NCBI RefSeq assembly: GCF_009650435.1
Contig: NZ_VVIP01000034.1
Location: 18,898 to 82,897, forward strand
Length of the DNA stretch: 64,000 bases
Origin: Foetidibacter luteolus
Lineage (GTDB): Bacteria; Bacteroidota; Bacteroidia; Chitinophagales; Chitinophagaceae
Direction: 5' to 3'
Under the pieces are notes generated by a model. The model was not told where the DNA came from. It did no database searches and saw only the letters and a program-made list of their open reading frames with translations. Positions 43,902 through 52,652 of the stretch are shown piece by piece. Each line of letters opens with the position of its first letter. Within the stretch, counting starts at the first letter, position 1. Both the position numbers and the translations under genes were made by a program.

Positions 43902-44336
43902 ATGGATGCGGCAAAAATGAATACATGGGCCATACCCCTGCTTGATATCGGCGTACCTGCCGGGTTTCCTTCGCCAGCGGCCGATTATGTAGAAAACCGC
44001 ATTAACGTGAATGATTTTTTGATAAAGCATCCGGAGTCAACCTTCATCATCCGCTGCACTGGAGATTCCATGATTAACGCGTTCATCCCGCCACAGGCAT
44101 ACTTGATAGTGGATAAATCGTTGACGGCTAAAAACGGAGATATTGTCCTGGCTGTGGTAAATGGTGAGTTTACTGTAAAGTACTTGGTAAAAAATGACCA
44201 CAAGTGCTGGCTGAGGGCAGCCAACAGTAAGTTCAAAGACCTGGAAATAACCCCTGAAATGAATATGTCTGTGTGGGGAGTGGTGACATCAATAATCGCA
44301 AACCCAAATGAACTGCGTAATGTTTGCTTTGGTTGA
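43902..44336 (+). CDS. umuD: UmuD-type S24 autoprotease of DNA polymerase V
   Basis: The 144-residue protein is a LexA/UmuD-fold self-cleaving protease without DNA-binding domain. The cleavage bond is A20-G21 in GVPAGFPSPA, the nucleophile is S56 in CTGDSMINA and the general base is K93 in FTVKYL, so all three key features are present. In the SOS response, RecA filaments trigger cleavage to UmuD', which binds UmuC. Its end overlaps the umuC start by 17 bp. A palindrome at 43879-43897 may mediate damage-dependent control. Confidence 0.93.
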   Translation: MDAAKMNTWAIPLLDIGVPAGFPSPAADYVENRINVNDFLIKHPESTFIIRCTGDSMINAFIPPQAYLIVDKSLTAKNGDIVLAVVNGEFTVKYLVKNDHKCWLRAANSKFKDLEITPEMNMSVWGVVTSIIANPNELRNVCFG

Positions 44337-45582
44337 TTGTAATAATTTTTATTGCTCCTGCGAGCGGGTATTCGACCCCAAACTAGATGGCCGGCCAGTA
44401 ATAGTTTTAAGTAATAATGACGGGTGCGCAATAGCCCGTAGCGAGGAAGCGAAGCAGGTCGGAATTGTCATGGGCACGCCAGAGTATATGATTCGCGACC
44501 TTATAAAGGAGCACAATGTGGCGGTATTTTCCAGCAACTACACTTTATACGGCGATATGAGCGACCGCGTTATGAAACTGCTCGCCAGTTTTGTACCGCG
44601 GCTGGAGCTTTATAGCATTGATGAAGCTTTCCTGGATATGAGTGAATTAGCCTATGAGAACTTACTTGAATTAGGAATGCGGATAAGAACTACCGTTACA
44701 CAAAGCACAGGTATTCCTGTTACTGTAGGTATTGCCCCAACAAAGGTGTTGGCTAAAATGGCTAACCGGTTTGCAAAGAAAAAGAGGAAGGATATAGGCG
44801 TTCACTGGCTTGGGAATGATTATCTTATCCGGGAAGCACTGGAAGCCACGGATGTTGGCGATATATGGGGTGTAGGCCATCAGTATTCCACGATGCTTGT
44901 GCGTAACGGGTTTAAAACCGCTGCAGATCTTGTAAACGCTCCAGAGGATTTCGTTCGGGAAAAAATGTCTGTAGTAGGGCACCGGTTAATAAAGGAGCTG
45001 AAAGGCATCCCGGCAATAGAGTGGGAGTTTGAACCGAAGAAAAAGAAGAACATTTGCACAAGCAGATCTTTCGGTAGCCTAACCCAAAGCAAAGATGTGA
45101 TGATTGAGGCTGTTTCAAATTATGCTGCCTTGTGTGCCGGCAAATTGCGCAAGGAGAAAAGCTGTGCCAGAGAGCTTATCGTGTTTGTAAAAACAAACCA
45201 GTTTCGCACCCAGGATAAGCAGTATGAGCACGCTATCCGCATGCAAATGGAAGTGGCTACCAACAATACCGTGGAACTAATAAAGTATGCACTCAAGGGG
45301 CTGGATATAGTTTTTAAAGATGGTTACAATTATCAAAAATGCGGCGTTATTGTAAACGACCTGGTTCCCGAAACTGAAATTCAGTTTGGAATGTTTGACC
45401 AGGTTGACCGGAAAAAGAACAATACCGTTATGCATGCCCTTGATAAAGTTAACCAGGCCTTTGGCAAGGATATAGTTAGGTTTGCGGTGCAACGGTTTGA
45501 CAAACGTTACCGGCTCAATGCCAGGTTTCTATCAAAAAAATATACCACGGATATTAATGAAGTTTTGCACGTAAAAATTTAA
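44320..45582 (+). CDS. umuC: Y-family translesion DNA polymerase (UmuC)
   Basis: About 420 residues from the ATG at 44320, which places the catalytic motif FALVDCNNFYCSCERVF at the very start, as in the family. The second catalytic block YSIDEAFLDM and the thumb TGIPVTVGIAPTKVLAKMAN are intact, and the C-terminal little-finger domain has DRKKNNTVMHALD. It carries out error-prone synthesis past DNA damage with UmuD'. An upstream in-frame start (44308) gives four extra residues and is less likely. Confidence 0.95.
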   Translation: MFALVDCNNFYCSCERVFDPKLDGRPVIVLSNNDGCAIARSEEAKQVGIVMGTPEYMIRDLIKEHNVAVFSSNYTLYGDMSDRVMKLLASFVPRLELYSIDEAFLDMSELAYENLLELGMRIRTTVTQSTGIPVTVGIAPTKVLAKMANRFAKKKRKDIGVHWLGNDYLIREALEATDVGDIWGVGHQYSTMLVRNGFKTAADLVNAPEDFVREKMSVVGHRLIKELKGIPAIEWEFEPKKKKNICTSRSFGSLTQSKDVMIEAVSNYAALCAGKLRKEKSCARELIVFVKTNQFRTQDKQYEHAIRMQMEVATNNTVELIKYALKGLDIVFKDGYNYQKCGVIVNDLVPETEIQFGMFDQVDRKKNNTVMHALDKVNQAFGKDIVRFAVQRFDKRYRLNARFLSKKYTTDINEVLHVKI

Positions 45583-45585
45583 GGA

Positions 45586-46089
45586 ATGATCAACCCATTT
45601 GCGCTTTTCCACCGGGAGATGATACCCGGCTTTATTGAAATGAAACGATTTTATTTGGTGTCTCAAACCAACAAAGGCGCATTTGCCCCCATCGTTTTTG
45701 AAAGCAAAACACCCATTCTCCTTTCAGATTACGAAAACCTGGGCCTGGCGAAAATCCATTTTAATGCAATCACCAATGATAGGTACCGCGCCATTCTTGA
45801 CCTGACTAAAGATGCCCATAAAGCCAAGCTTTACGAAATGCTGAGCCCTAATTCAAAATATGTTGTGTATTCCGCATTCATCCAAGATGAGAGAAAGGTC
45901 AAAAATCTCGTTGATACTAAGTACTGCGACAATATTAGGAGATATCTAAGTAAAGAAACGAACTGGCGGATAGACCGCAAGGAAATTCTCCGGCCCGACC
46001 TTGAATTGATTTTCGGTGAACTTTTTGTAACATTGAAGTGGAGCGGGCAGACGGTTAAGCTGCGATTGGCTGACATTGAAAAGTATTGA
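45586..46089 (+). CDS. Unknown protein of the umuDC cassette, 167 residues
   Basis: It starts 4 bp after umuC; a second possible start is the ATG at 45640 (MKRFYLVSQ). The protein is soluble, mixed alpha/beta, with no motif I recognise; segments such as RYRAILDLTKDAHKAKLYEM and RRYLSKETNWRIDRKE are charged helices. The stop is directly at the start of the SRAP gene, so it is co-transcribed and probably belongs to the DNA-damage response. Function not assigned. Confidence 0.75.
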   Translation: MINPFALFHREMIPGFIEMKRFYLVSQTNKGAFAPIVFESKTPILLSDYENLGLAKIHFNAITNDRYRAILDLTKDAHKAKLYEMLSPNSKYVVYSAFIQDERKVKNLVDTKYCDNIRRYLSKETNWRIDRKEILRPDLELIFGELFVTLKWSGQTVKLRLADIEKY

Positions 46090-46091
46090 AT

Positions 46092-46892
46092 ATGTGTTAC
46101 GACATTTCTTTTACGGTAAACATCAGGGTATTGTCGGATTATTTTCCTGACTTGGTTTGGGATGATCAAATTGTTCTGGACTTTGATAAAGGAGTTCATA
46201 TTCAAGCGCCAGGCGTATTTGGTGAGCATGCTATAATTTACCGTAACCGGGAAGATTTGCTGCCGCACTGTAGGTTGATGGAATGGGGTGTTATCCCGCA
46301 TTACGTCTCAACTGAAAAGAAATTGATAGACCATACTAACGGAAGGACGCAGTGGGCAAATATCCGCTCCGAAAGGGTTCTGGATGATAAAGCCAGCTAC
46401 TGGTACAAAATCAGGAACAGGCGCTGCCTTGTACCGTTGGTAGGCACATACGAACACCGGGAGGTAAAAGGATGGAAAAAGAAGGTCCCGTATTACATTA
46501 AACCTTGCGAACAGGAAGTGTTTTTCGTGCCGGGATTATATGCTGTTGCCGAGGTGGCGAATGAGAGTACAGGTGAGGTTACAACGCACCGAACATTCGG
46601 CATGATGACCCGGGCCGCAAACTCTGTAATGAAGCAAATTCACAACAGTGGGCCCAACAAAGGGCGGATGCCTCTATTTCTTCCTTTTGAGATGTCGAAA
46701 GCTTTTATTCAGCATGAGCTGAGTGAGGCGGAATATCGGGGGGTTTTGAATTACGAAATGCCGTCAGAAGACCTGCTTTATTTTACTACTGACACAATAA
46801 GAACAACAAAACCCAGGGCTGACGGTAAGCGAAAGAATGAAGAATTTGAATGGGCAAAGTTACCACCATTAGGAGTTGGTGACCCGGACTAA
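46092..46892 (+). CDS. SOS response-associated peptidase (SRAP; YedK/HMCES family)
   Basis: SRAP proteins form a covalent link between Cys2 and abasic sites in single-stranded DNA, protecting them. The ATG at 46092 is chosen because it makes Cys the second residue (MCYDISFTV), which the chemistry requires; an upstream TTG at 46086 would destroy this. Other active-site elements are TQWANIRSE (Asn), VGTYEHRE (Glu) and IHNSG...GRMPLFLP (His). About 266 residues. It follows the 167-residue unknown gene directly and ends close to a further palindrome (ACTAATAAATTAGT at about 46889-46902). Confidence 0.93.
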   Translation: MCYDISFTVNIRVLSDYFPDLVWDDQIVLDFDKGVHIQAPGVFGEHAIIYRNREDLLPHCRLMEWGVIPHYVSTEKKLIDHTNGRTQWANIRSERVLDDKASYWYKIRNRRCLVPLVGTYEHREVKGWKKKVPYYIKPCEQEVFFVPGLYAVAEVANESTGEVTTHRTFGMMTRAANSVMKQIHNSGPNKGRMPLFLPFEMSKAFIQHELSEAEYRGVLNYEMPSEDLLYFTTDTIRTTKPRADGKRKNEEFEWAKLPPLGVGDPD

Positions 46893-46905
46893 TAAATTAG
46901 TTTTT

Positions 46906-47184
46906 ATGGTTAAAATGATAAGTGAGACTTCTGAATTTACTTTCACCTTCGAAAGGAAAAAAGTAAGTGGTACATTTTCAGAATTCATAGTGGATGCCAA
47001 GCAATGGCCTTTTGATAAGCCTCAACTTCATGTTCACGTTCAAATACCTGAAGAAAAGTTCGGGAAGTCCTTTCAATTTTACTTTATAGAAGATGATACA
47101 CTGTTTTGGTATGATCTTCAAGAAGAGCGCTGGCAGAACATGGCGAAGGCCATAGCTGATCAGCTTTTATCTATACGTCCATGA
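46906..47184 (+). CDS. Small unknown protein downstream of the SRAP gene
   Basis: A 92-residue protein beginning MVKMISETSEFTFTFE. It looks beta-rich (LHVHVQIPEEKFGKSFQFYF) with a C-terminal helix (NMAKAIADQLLS). The start at 46906 is the first ATG after the SRAP stop. No motif is recognised. Its place in the cassette suggests a link to DNA damage, but this is inference. Confidence 0.6.
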   Translation: MVKMISETSEFTFTFERKKVSGTFSEFIVDAKQWPFDKPQLHVHVQIPEEKFGKSFQFYFIEDDTLFWYDLQEERWQNMAKAIADQLLSIRP

Positions 47185-47227
47185 AAGTTTAATTAAGGCT
47201 AACATTATTAATGGATAAAGCAGTACT

Positions 47228-47473
47228 ATGGAATTTGCATTGAAGGAAGGGAACATGGATCTAATAACGCTTCAGCTCCTAATACAAATACGTGCGTTGC
47301 AGGAAACGCAACTTGCGATGATGATAGAGCTTTTGTCCAAGGATGACAAGGAAGCCAATGAGAATATGGCCTGGATGAATCGTGTCTTGACTGATAACAT
47401 TCAGCGAGTATTAGAAGACTTGTATACAAAACACGGAGAGTTGAACATTAAGGAACTATTTGATAACAAATAG
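47228..47473 (+). CDS. Small helical unknown protein, 81 residues
   Basis: Nearly the whole protein is predicted by eye to be helical (LITLQLLIQIRALQETQLAM, NRVLTDNIQRVLEDLYTKHG) and could form a coiled coil. It is acidic, with no membrane segment. It may be the last gene of the umuDC cassette. No family is recognised. Confidence 0.6.
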   Translation: MEFALKEGNMDLITLQLLIQIRALQETQLAMMIELLSKDDKEANENMAWMNRVLTDNIQRVLEDLYTKHGELNIKELFDNK

Positions 47474-47484
47474 TAGCTGCATAT

Positions 47485-47790
47485 TTAATTAGACTGCCTG
47501 AGCCTTCGGTTTTCCTCAATCCTTTTACTTATCAAGTCATGCAACTGAGTTTTAACTGCCTCAGCATATTCTTTTCCCCCTTTTCTTTTCTCTACCCACC
47601 AGTAGCCCTCGCACTCCACAAACATGCCCTCAAAGCCGTCGCTAAAATTCACCTGATAAGCAAAATTGCAAACCAAATCGTACTCTCCGGAAACTGTAAC
47701 CTTTAGTTGCTTGCCGTTTATTTCACATGTAAAAACGTATGGCACGGCAAATGGCTTGAATGGTGTAGGAGCGTTGGATACTAATTCCAT
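47485..47790 (-). CDS. Small unknown protein, 101 residues
   Basis: The protein has a beta-rich body (VPYVFTCEINGKQLKVTVSG, FEGMFVECEGYWWVEKRKGG) and a C-terminal charged helix. It faces the umuDC cassette. Its upstream region contains a palindrome pair shared with umuD and a -7-like box (TATATTTA on the minus strand within 47800-47815), so it may be co-regulated. Function unknown. Confidence 0.6.
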   Translation of the reverse strand: MELVSNAPTPFKPFAVPYVFTCEINGKQLKVTVSGEYDLVCNFAYQVNFSDGFEGMFVECEGYWWVEKRKGGKEYAEAVKTQLHDLISKRIEENRRLRQSN

Positions 47791-47799
47791 ACCTTAATT

Positions 47800-47830
47800 T
47801 TTAGTAAATATATACTAAAAAATTTAGTAT
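47800..47830. promoter_or_regulatory. Double palindrome between two divergent small genes, candidate SOS operator
   Basis: ATACTAAA-AAA-TTTAGTAT (47812-47830) is a perfect 8-bp inverted repeat with 3-nt spacer and contains CTAA-N5-TTAG as found at umuD. An overlapping inverted repeat TTAGTAAATATATACTAA (47801-47818) uses the same half-site in opposite order. Confidence 0.6.
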
Positions 47831-47871
47831 TTCCAAATGAATTTATTAGCTTAGTTGGAAATTTACCGATT

Positions 47872-48192
47872 ATGGGATTCTATCTTACAAGCGAAGAAGA
47901 TCGAAAATACCTGGTTGAAAGCGCCCGCGGCCATGAAGGGATATTCCTTTACGAAAGGGAATTTAGTTTTGAAGACGGTGATAAAGGCAAGGCTGCAATT
48001 ACGCTTATGCTAAGGCCCAATGGCACTTTTTATTACCGTTGCATTGTTGATGAAATCTCCGTTTGCGACATCGAGGAGGTCAATGCTGGTGGTATGATAG
48101 TTTGGTCTGATCTGGAAATGGGGCCGAATAATTATTCGTTAGCTTTAGGCAAGCTGATTGAAGCTAACCGTAAAGATGCCCAGCGTGGATGA
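47872..48192 (+). CDS. Small unknown protein, 106 residues
   Basis: The acidic, soluble protein begins MGFYLTSEEDRKYLVESARG and has beta segments (AAITLMLRPNGTFYYRCIVD) and a C-terminal helix. It is divergent from the 101-residue gene and shares its candidate operator region. No family is recognised. Confidence 0.6.
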   Translation: MGFYLTSEEDRKYLVESARGHEGIFLYEREFSFEDGDKGKAAITLMLRPNGTFYYRCIVDEISVCDIEEVNAGGMIVWSDLEMGPNNYSLALGKLIEANRKDAQRG

Positions 48193-48981
48193 CATAGAAA
48201 TTCAGGATATATCCATCAACTACTAGGGTGTCCGCCAGGAAATACAGATTACAGCGCTACTGAACAACTATCGCATTTTATGGTACTAAATAATGATTGA
48301 AGCAATTGGAATGTTCATACCGCGCTTTTTAATTAACTTTATTTGGAGCCGCTTAATCCCGGTTCAGACATTTTTATAAGACAGGACAAATGCACCTTTT
48401 CCAAGGCGCATTTTTACACCCTGTATTATGCTTTTGCGGACAATCTTTACCTGCATCCACATTTCCAATATGCCTTTATTCATCGATATTGCTATCAAAT
48501 TGCTGGTATTAATTCATTCATTTTCGGAGTGGCGATTATTGCGAAAATTCTGAACAGGAAAGAGCCGGCCAACAGCCAACGCATCTATTTGCGTAAGGCG
48601 GCTGTAATTGCAGTCATCCGGGCGCTTGACTTGAGGCTATCATTTACGAGCAACATTTGAAAAAGAAGCAGTATATCTACAGGAAAAAACCTTACCGTTG
48701 ACAACCTTTGCCGCTATGAAGGAATATGGTGGTGCAAAATATTTCAGCGAACTATTTTCTACGCTTCAAATCTGATTGGCCATCGTCGGCAAAATGTCGT
48801 TCATGCAGGTCAAATGTTGATTGCGCAACCTGCATTCTTCTTTTTGCCGGAATGGTCGCCCCAGCAGTTAGGATATCGCATTGTGCAACGGTCGCTCTAT
48901 TGGAACTATTCGCGTACTGGTGCTAACAAAGCTTATTATTATAATTATCCCTCCCTGTTCGACATTACATTTACAGCGTCA
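48193..48981. other. 789-bp gap, probably decayed sequence
   Basis: A 105-codon frame at 48343-48660 and another at 48814-49311 lack recognisable domains. The second overlaps a decayed kinase gene on the other strand. No repeat or RNA gene was seen. Confidence 0.45.
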
Positions 48982-49741
48982 TTAATAATCGGCCCAGCGA
49001 TCTTTGGTATGAATGTGCACCAAAGATCTCCATTGATTACTTTTAACAACTATCTCATTAATGATCCGATCAAGTTGGTTGCAAGCGTGTTCCAACGCAT
49101 TAATAATTGCGGCTCTGTCGTCTGGTCTTGTGCCCTTATAAGCGAGGGGATAGCAACGATGTTGGTAAGCGGGGCACGTAGTTTGTGTGATCGCGAAAAT
49201 ATAATTTCGTTGAGAACTTCCTGCTGGCTTTTCATAAAAAATTCCTGCTGTTTTTGTTTGGTTATGTCCGAGACGGTCACCGAAATCACACCACCTCCTC
49301 GGCCGCAATAAAAGGTGAGGTACTGACGGAAAACCAGTTCACTCCTTCACCGGTCTTTATGGCAAATTCTTTGGCTACACTGCCACCACGAAGCGATTGC
49401 ATTAACATTTGTATGACGTCTTCAGCGACACCGCTATTTTGTTTTTCAAAATTGATCTCAATTTAATCCTTCATATGGTCGCCCACCTTCAGGACGCCGG
49501 AAGGAAAGAAAGCCGATTTTCTTTTAGCGTTGGCGTTAAAAAAAATCACTTTGAATGCCGATGTGAGAACAATCTTGGCCTTCGTGGCGTCGTCGAACAG
49601 GGATTAAATAATTATCTGTTTGCGCTCAAAAAAATAGTCACTCTCTTCCTGATAGTTAATGGATGATGGATCTAGAATGTCTAAGGTTACACGTTGTTGG
49701 TTTATCATATTCGTATTAGATGTATTTAATTCTCCCGCCAT
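48982..49741 (-). pseudogene. Decayed PAS-DHp (histidine-kinase-like) gene
   Basis: Starting at the ATG at 49741 (MAGELNTSNTNMINQQRV), the frame meets a TAA at 49604-49606, continues in the same frame as a PAS domain (IVLTSAFKVIFFNANAKR), meets a second TAA at 49463-49465, continues (VNWFSVSTSPFIAAEE) and shifts frame near 49300. It then gives ISVTVSDITKQKQQ and the phospho-acceptor helix SRSHKLRAPLTNIV. A further shift near 49100 yields ACNQLDRIINEIVVKS and a stop at 48982. No ATPase domain follows. Two stops and two shifts make it non-functional. Confidence 0.75.
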
Positions 49742-50073
49742 TGTCTTGAGCCAGCGTACAGCCAGCCTTCCTATCGCCCATTGAAAAGTCGCAAACCTAA
49801 ACCCAGATATATCAAAGTGCCGACATAATTTGGGAGACTTGATTTTTTATATTGGATAACTGAAATTAGACAATTATTAAATCATCTTTATAGTTCTCTG
49901 CTTTGAAAAGATCAATTCAGACCCTGATTATTTCGCTAAAGTGATATTTATCAATTTTTTAGTTTTTATTTTTCCGGACTTTCGCTTGAAGTGCTTGCTT
50001 TTCCGAAAAAGAGTAAGGATCCAGCCTATGTAACTAAAAACGGCAATCAATATTTTTCTTTAGAAAGAATGAT

Positions 50074-50298
50074 ATGCAACAGGTTTCGTTTGGAAGTTAC
50101 ATTAATGTTTCAATGCAGCTGGAATATGTTGGTTACCCGATTCATGGTTTTTTCATTCAATGGGCTAACTCGTTCATCATCGATGAAGAACGAAAAATCC
50201 TGATGACGGTCGCAATTGTTAGGACACAGGAAGGCAAGATTTTTCTTGCAAATCCGCTTGGCCTATCCTTTCATGATCCCGAAGCACAAAGCCTCTAA
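50074..50298 (+). CDS. Small protein of the new three-member family (member 2)
   Basis: The 74-residue protein fits P-x7-W-x2-S-x7-K-x5-A-x6-G-x3-L-A-[DN]-P with P22, W30, S33 and LANP near 58-61. It is closest to the protein at 57834 (FIQW, NSF, LANPLGL). There is no signal peptide or membrane segment. The start is the first ATG that keeps the shared N-terminal strand. It is followed by a response regulator gene at 50398 in the same direction, 99 bp away, repeating the association of this family with receivers. Confidence 0.7.
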   Translation: MQQVSFGSYINVSMQLEYVGYPIHGFFIQWANSFIIDEERKILMTVAIVRTQEGKIFLANPLGLSFHDPEAQSL

Positions 50299-50397
50299 GT
50301 CTTTTGGTCGTGAGCAGCTTGATAAAGCCTTTTAATCATGTCCCTGTAAACAATGTCTTCCGTCTCTGCGCAACCTTTAATTAACCAATATCCATAA

Positions 50398-50868
50398 ATG
50401 AAACCCACATCCATTTTCATTGTTGACGATGACTCCCTGCATCGATCTGTCGTAAAACTCCATCTTAATTCACTCGGTTATAGAAATATTCACTGCTTTC
50501 CCAGCGGTGAAGTGTGCATTGATAATCTCCATCTTAAAGCGGATATTGTCTTTTTAGATTACATGATGACGGCAATGGATGGGATGGAGGCAATGAAAAT
50601 CATTAAGGCGCGGCGCCGTGAATGTTTTATTGTTTTTGTTTCCGCACAAAATAATCTTGAAGCTGCACTGAATGCATTGAAGTCTGGCGCGCATGACTAC
50701 ATCGAGAAAGGGCGCGAACAGCTTAAAAAAATAGAAGCAGCACTTTGTTCGATACAATCATGTTTTGATCAGTTCACTAAAAGTCCAGAGGAAACGCGGT
50801 CTTTCCTTGTCCGGAATCGGTGGTACAATGGCTTTGTTGCACAGCAAAATCAAGGATACCCCGCGTGA
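50398..50868 (+). CDS. Single-domain response regulator with RWYNGF tail (paralog 1)
   Basis: The 156-residue protein has a complete receiver: D10-D12, phospho-acceptor D54 in IVFLDYMM, S82 and K104. After the receiver comes a 30-residue tail ending RSFLVRNRWYNGF. The protein at 52653 has the same layout and tail, so the tail is probably a binding or output element, not a random extension. No DNA-binding domain is present. A decayed small gene follows directly. Confidence 0.88.
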   Translation: MKPTSIFIVDDDSLHRSVVKLHLNSLGYRNIHCFPSGEVCIDNLHLKADIVFLDYMMTAMDGMEAMKIIKARRRECFIVFVSAQNNLEAALNALKSGAHDYIEKGREQLKKIEAALCSIQSCFDQFTKSPEETRSFLVRNRWYNGFVAQQNQGYPA

Positions 50869-50890
50869 CTAAAAAGACTGACATGGACAG

Positions 50891-50953
50891 TTCCTACTGA
50901 AGTTTTTGTTTGAGGGGGTGATATTTATCTCATACCAGGACGTCAACGTTTAA
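50891..50953 (+). pseudogene. Remnant of the small gene found intact at 53141
   Basis: The frame reads LLKFLFEGVIFISYQDVNV and then stops; the protein at 53141 starts ELKFLFEGIIFTSTLHV. Seventeen DNA bases (AAGTTTTTGTTTGAGGG) are identical. Both stand directly behind a paralogous response regulator, so a two-gene cassette was duplicated and this copy decayed. Confidence 0.7.
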
Positions 50954-51399
50954 ATGAATGATGCGTAAGTGCTCATTTGCGACCCATGTGGTTTTATCAT
51001 TACTGAGCACAATAGGATGTTAGAATTGATTGCTGACGAGGTATGTGCATTCTGCGTGGCATGCTCTCATCATTTTTGTAACAGGAATCAATTCTCAAAT
51101 TTCGGTTTTCAAAACAATGACTTAACAACAAAAACGGCTCTTTCCTAAAGATGAGTTTTATACATGTGGCAGTTTAGGGTCGGCCTTGTTATATACCCTC
51201 GTTTGACCCGATATCGGGCAGGCTTTGCCTGCCCTGATTTTTCTAAAAGTTTTAAAACTGTAAAGCTCAAAATAAAGGCGGCTTGAAATAAATCTTATCA
51301 AGGCGTTCCATAAACAAATATTCGTATCCTAATGAGGAAAAAATTATTTACTTTTAAAAAAAAAATTTTTAAAATTTTCCAATAAATCCTGGACCAGCC
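50954..51399. other. Gap before the Crp/Fnr gene
   Basis: No gene seen. A hairpin-like GATATCGGGCAGGCTTTGCC / TGCCCTGA segment near 51211-51236 followed by TTTTT could terminate upstream transcription. Confidence 0.4.
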
Positions 51400-52107
51400 A
51401 TGACTTCAACCCGAATTTTTCCAATCAACAAGTGGAGCATTCAAAAGGAACAGTCTCATACATCCTTTTCGAAGGACGAGATCGATTTATTGGTTGCCAA
51501 CGGAAAGCACCAGGTCTATCAAAAGAATGATGTAATTTTTAGGCAGGATCATTATACCGAGGGTGCCTATCTAATTATAAAAGGCAAGGTCAAAAAGTTT
51601 AAGCTGGATCAGGATAAGAAGCCTCATATCATTTTTGTTGCCAATAGCGGTCAACTGATAGGCTATCACGGACTTTACACTGGTGAACGTTATGTCGATT
51701 CAGCAATCGCGTTGGAAGAGACGGTTGTATCTTACATTCCAAGGCAGGCCTTTTTCGCCACAATCGATAACTCGCCTTCCATATCGCGCAAGCTGCTCGC
51801 CATCATGGCTCATCAGTTTGAAATACTAACCAATAGCCTTTCTTTACTCTCACGCAAAACAGTCCGCGAGCGACTTGCCTTACAGCTTCTGGTTATGCGG
51901 GAAAAATATAAAGAAAATCATCGTGAAGGCGAGCAAATTCAGATCAATTTATCCCGCGACGATTTGTCAAGCCTCGTCGGTACAGCGCGTGAGAACATTG
52001 TCCGAGCTCTGACCGAGTTTAAAAAAGAGCAAACTTTATTTACAAAAGGGCGGAAAATTGTAATTACTGACGTTGAGAGATTAATTCAAATCGCAAACAT
52101 TCGATAA
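51400..52107 (+). CDS. Crp/Fnr family transcriptional regulator
   Basis: The 235-residue regulator has an N-terminal cyclic-nucleotide-binding-like beta-barrel (VIFRQDHYTEGAYLIIKGKV, GQLIGYHGLYTGE), a long dimerisation helix (SISRKLLAIMAHQFEILTNS) and a C-terminal winged helix (LSRDDLSSLVGTARENIVRA). No Cys cluster for an iron-sulfur centre is visible, so it is not an Fnr-type oxygen sensor. The effector is unknown. It stands between the two paralogous response regulators as a single gene. Confidence 0.92.
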   Translation: MTSTRIFPINKWSIQKEQSHTSFSKDEIDLLVANGKHQVYQKNDVIFRQDHYTEGAYLIIKGKVKKFKLDQDKKPHIIFVANSGQLIGYHGLYTGERYVDSAIALEETVVSYIPRQAFFATIDNSPSISRKLLAIMAHQFEILTNSLSLLSRKTVRERLALQLLVMREKYKENHREGEQIQINLSRDDLSSLVGTARENIVRALTEFKKEQTLFTKGRKIVITDVERLIQIANIR

Positions 52108-52320
52108 TTTTTTCAAGCGAGTTATTAGAACTTTAAACATGGTGAACGAGGTAACTTCACTTTTAGAATGTCGTGTGACTAGCTTTCCATTATAATAAAA
52201 ATTGATAGCATTAAAGAACATTCAAGGGATAAATGAACGCTGATCTATAATGCAATAATAGAATCTACTTTCACTGATTAAAATAATTAAATTGTGTACA
52301 GGTGTTATTCGAACTCAAAG

Positions 52321-52355
52321 AAAACGGAAGTGCGTCAATCACCTCCGTTTTGTTA
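52321..52355 (+). terminator. Intrinsic terminator
   Basis: AAAACGGAAGTG pairs with CACCTCCGTTTT (one mismatch), followed by TTTTGTTATTT. Confidence 0.65.
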
Positions 52356-52410
52356 TTTGGCGTTAATCCTAGAAAAACCATCCAATATCCAGAGCAACCA
52401 ATAGACTAGG

Positions 52411-52440
52411 AAAACCTCTTGTTTCAACAAGGAGGTTTTA
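52411..52440 (+). terminator. Hairpin, terminator-like
   Basis: AAAACCTCTTGTT pairs with AACAAGGAGGTTTT with one bulged base and a 2-nt loop, ending in TTTTA. Confidence 0.55.
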
Positions 52441-52652
52441 TGAGAAGATCTAAAGAACGAGCGTTTTTGTATTTTTAAGAAGGGGCAGTGAAGTTATGGC
52501 ACGAAAGGTTTTTGCTGAATTAATTTTTCGATTGCGAGAAAAGTTTTAATCTGGATATTTTTCTGTGTTTTAAACTGAAACCTTGCTGATCCGGTTATTA
52601 CTTTTAAAAAATTTACTTATCTTGCTATTCTTTTAAAACCAATATCCATTTC

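Larger units (their letters stand above)
52108..52652. other. 545-bp gap with two terminator hairpins
   Basis: No protein gene is supported. Two terminator-like hairpins (52321-52351 and 52411-52440) stand 60 bp apart, so a short untranslated transcript may lie between or before them. Confidence 0.5.

Noticed and set aside
47228..47473. Antitoxin of a toxin-antitoxin pair with the 47485 gene
   Set aside because: The two genes are convergent, not co-directional, and neither carries a toxin or antitoxin motif.
48343..48660. 105-codon plus frame in the 48.2-49.0 kb gap
   Set aside because: No recognisable domain; the neighbouring sequence is decayed, so chance opening is more likely.
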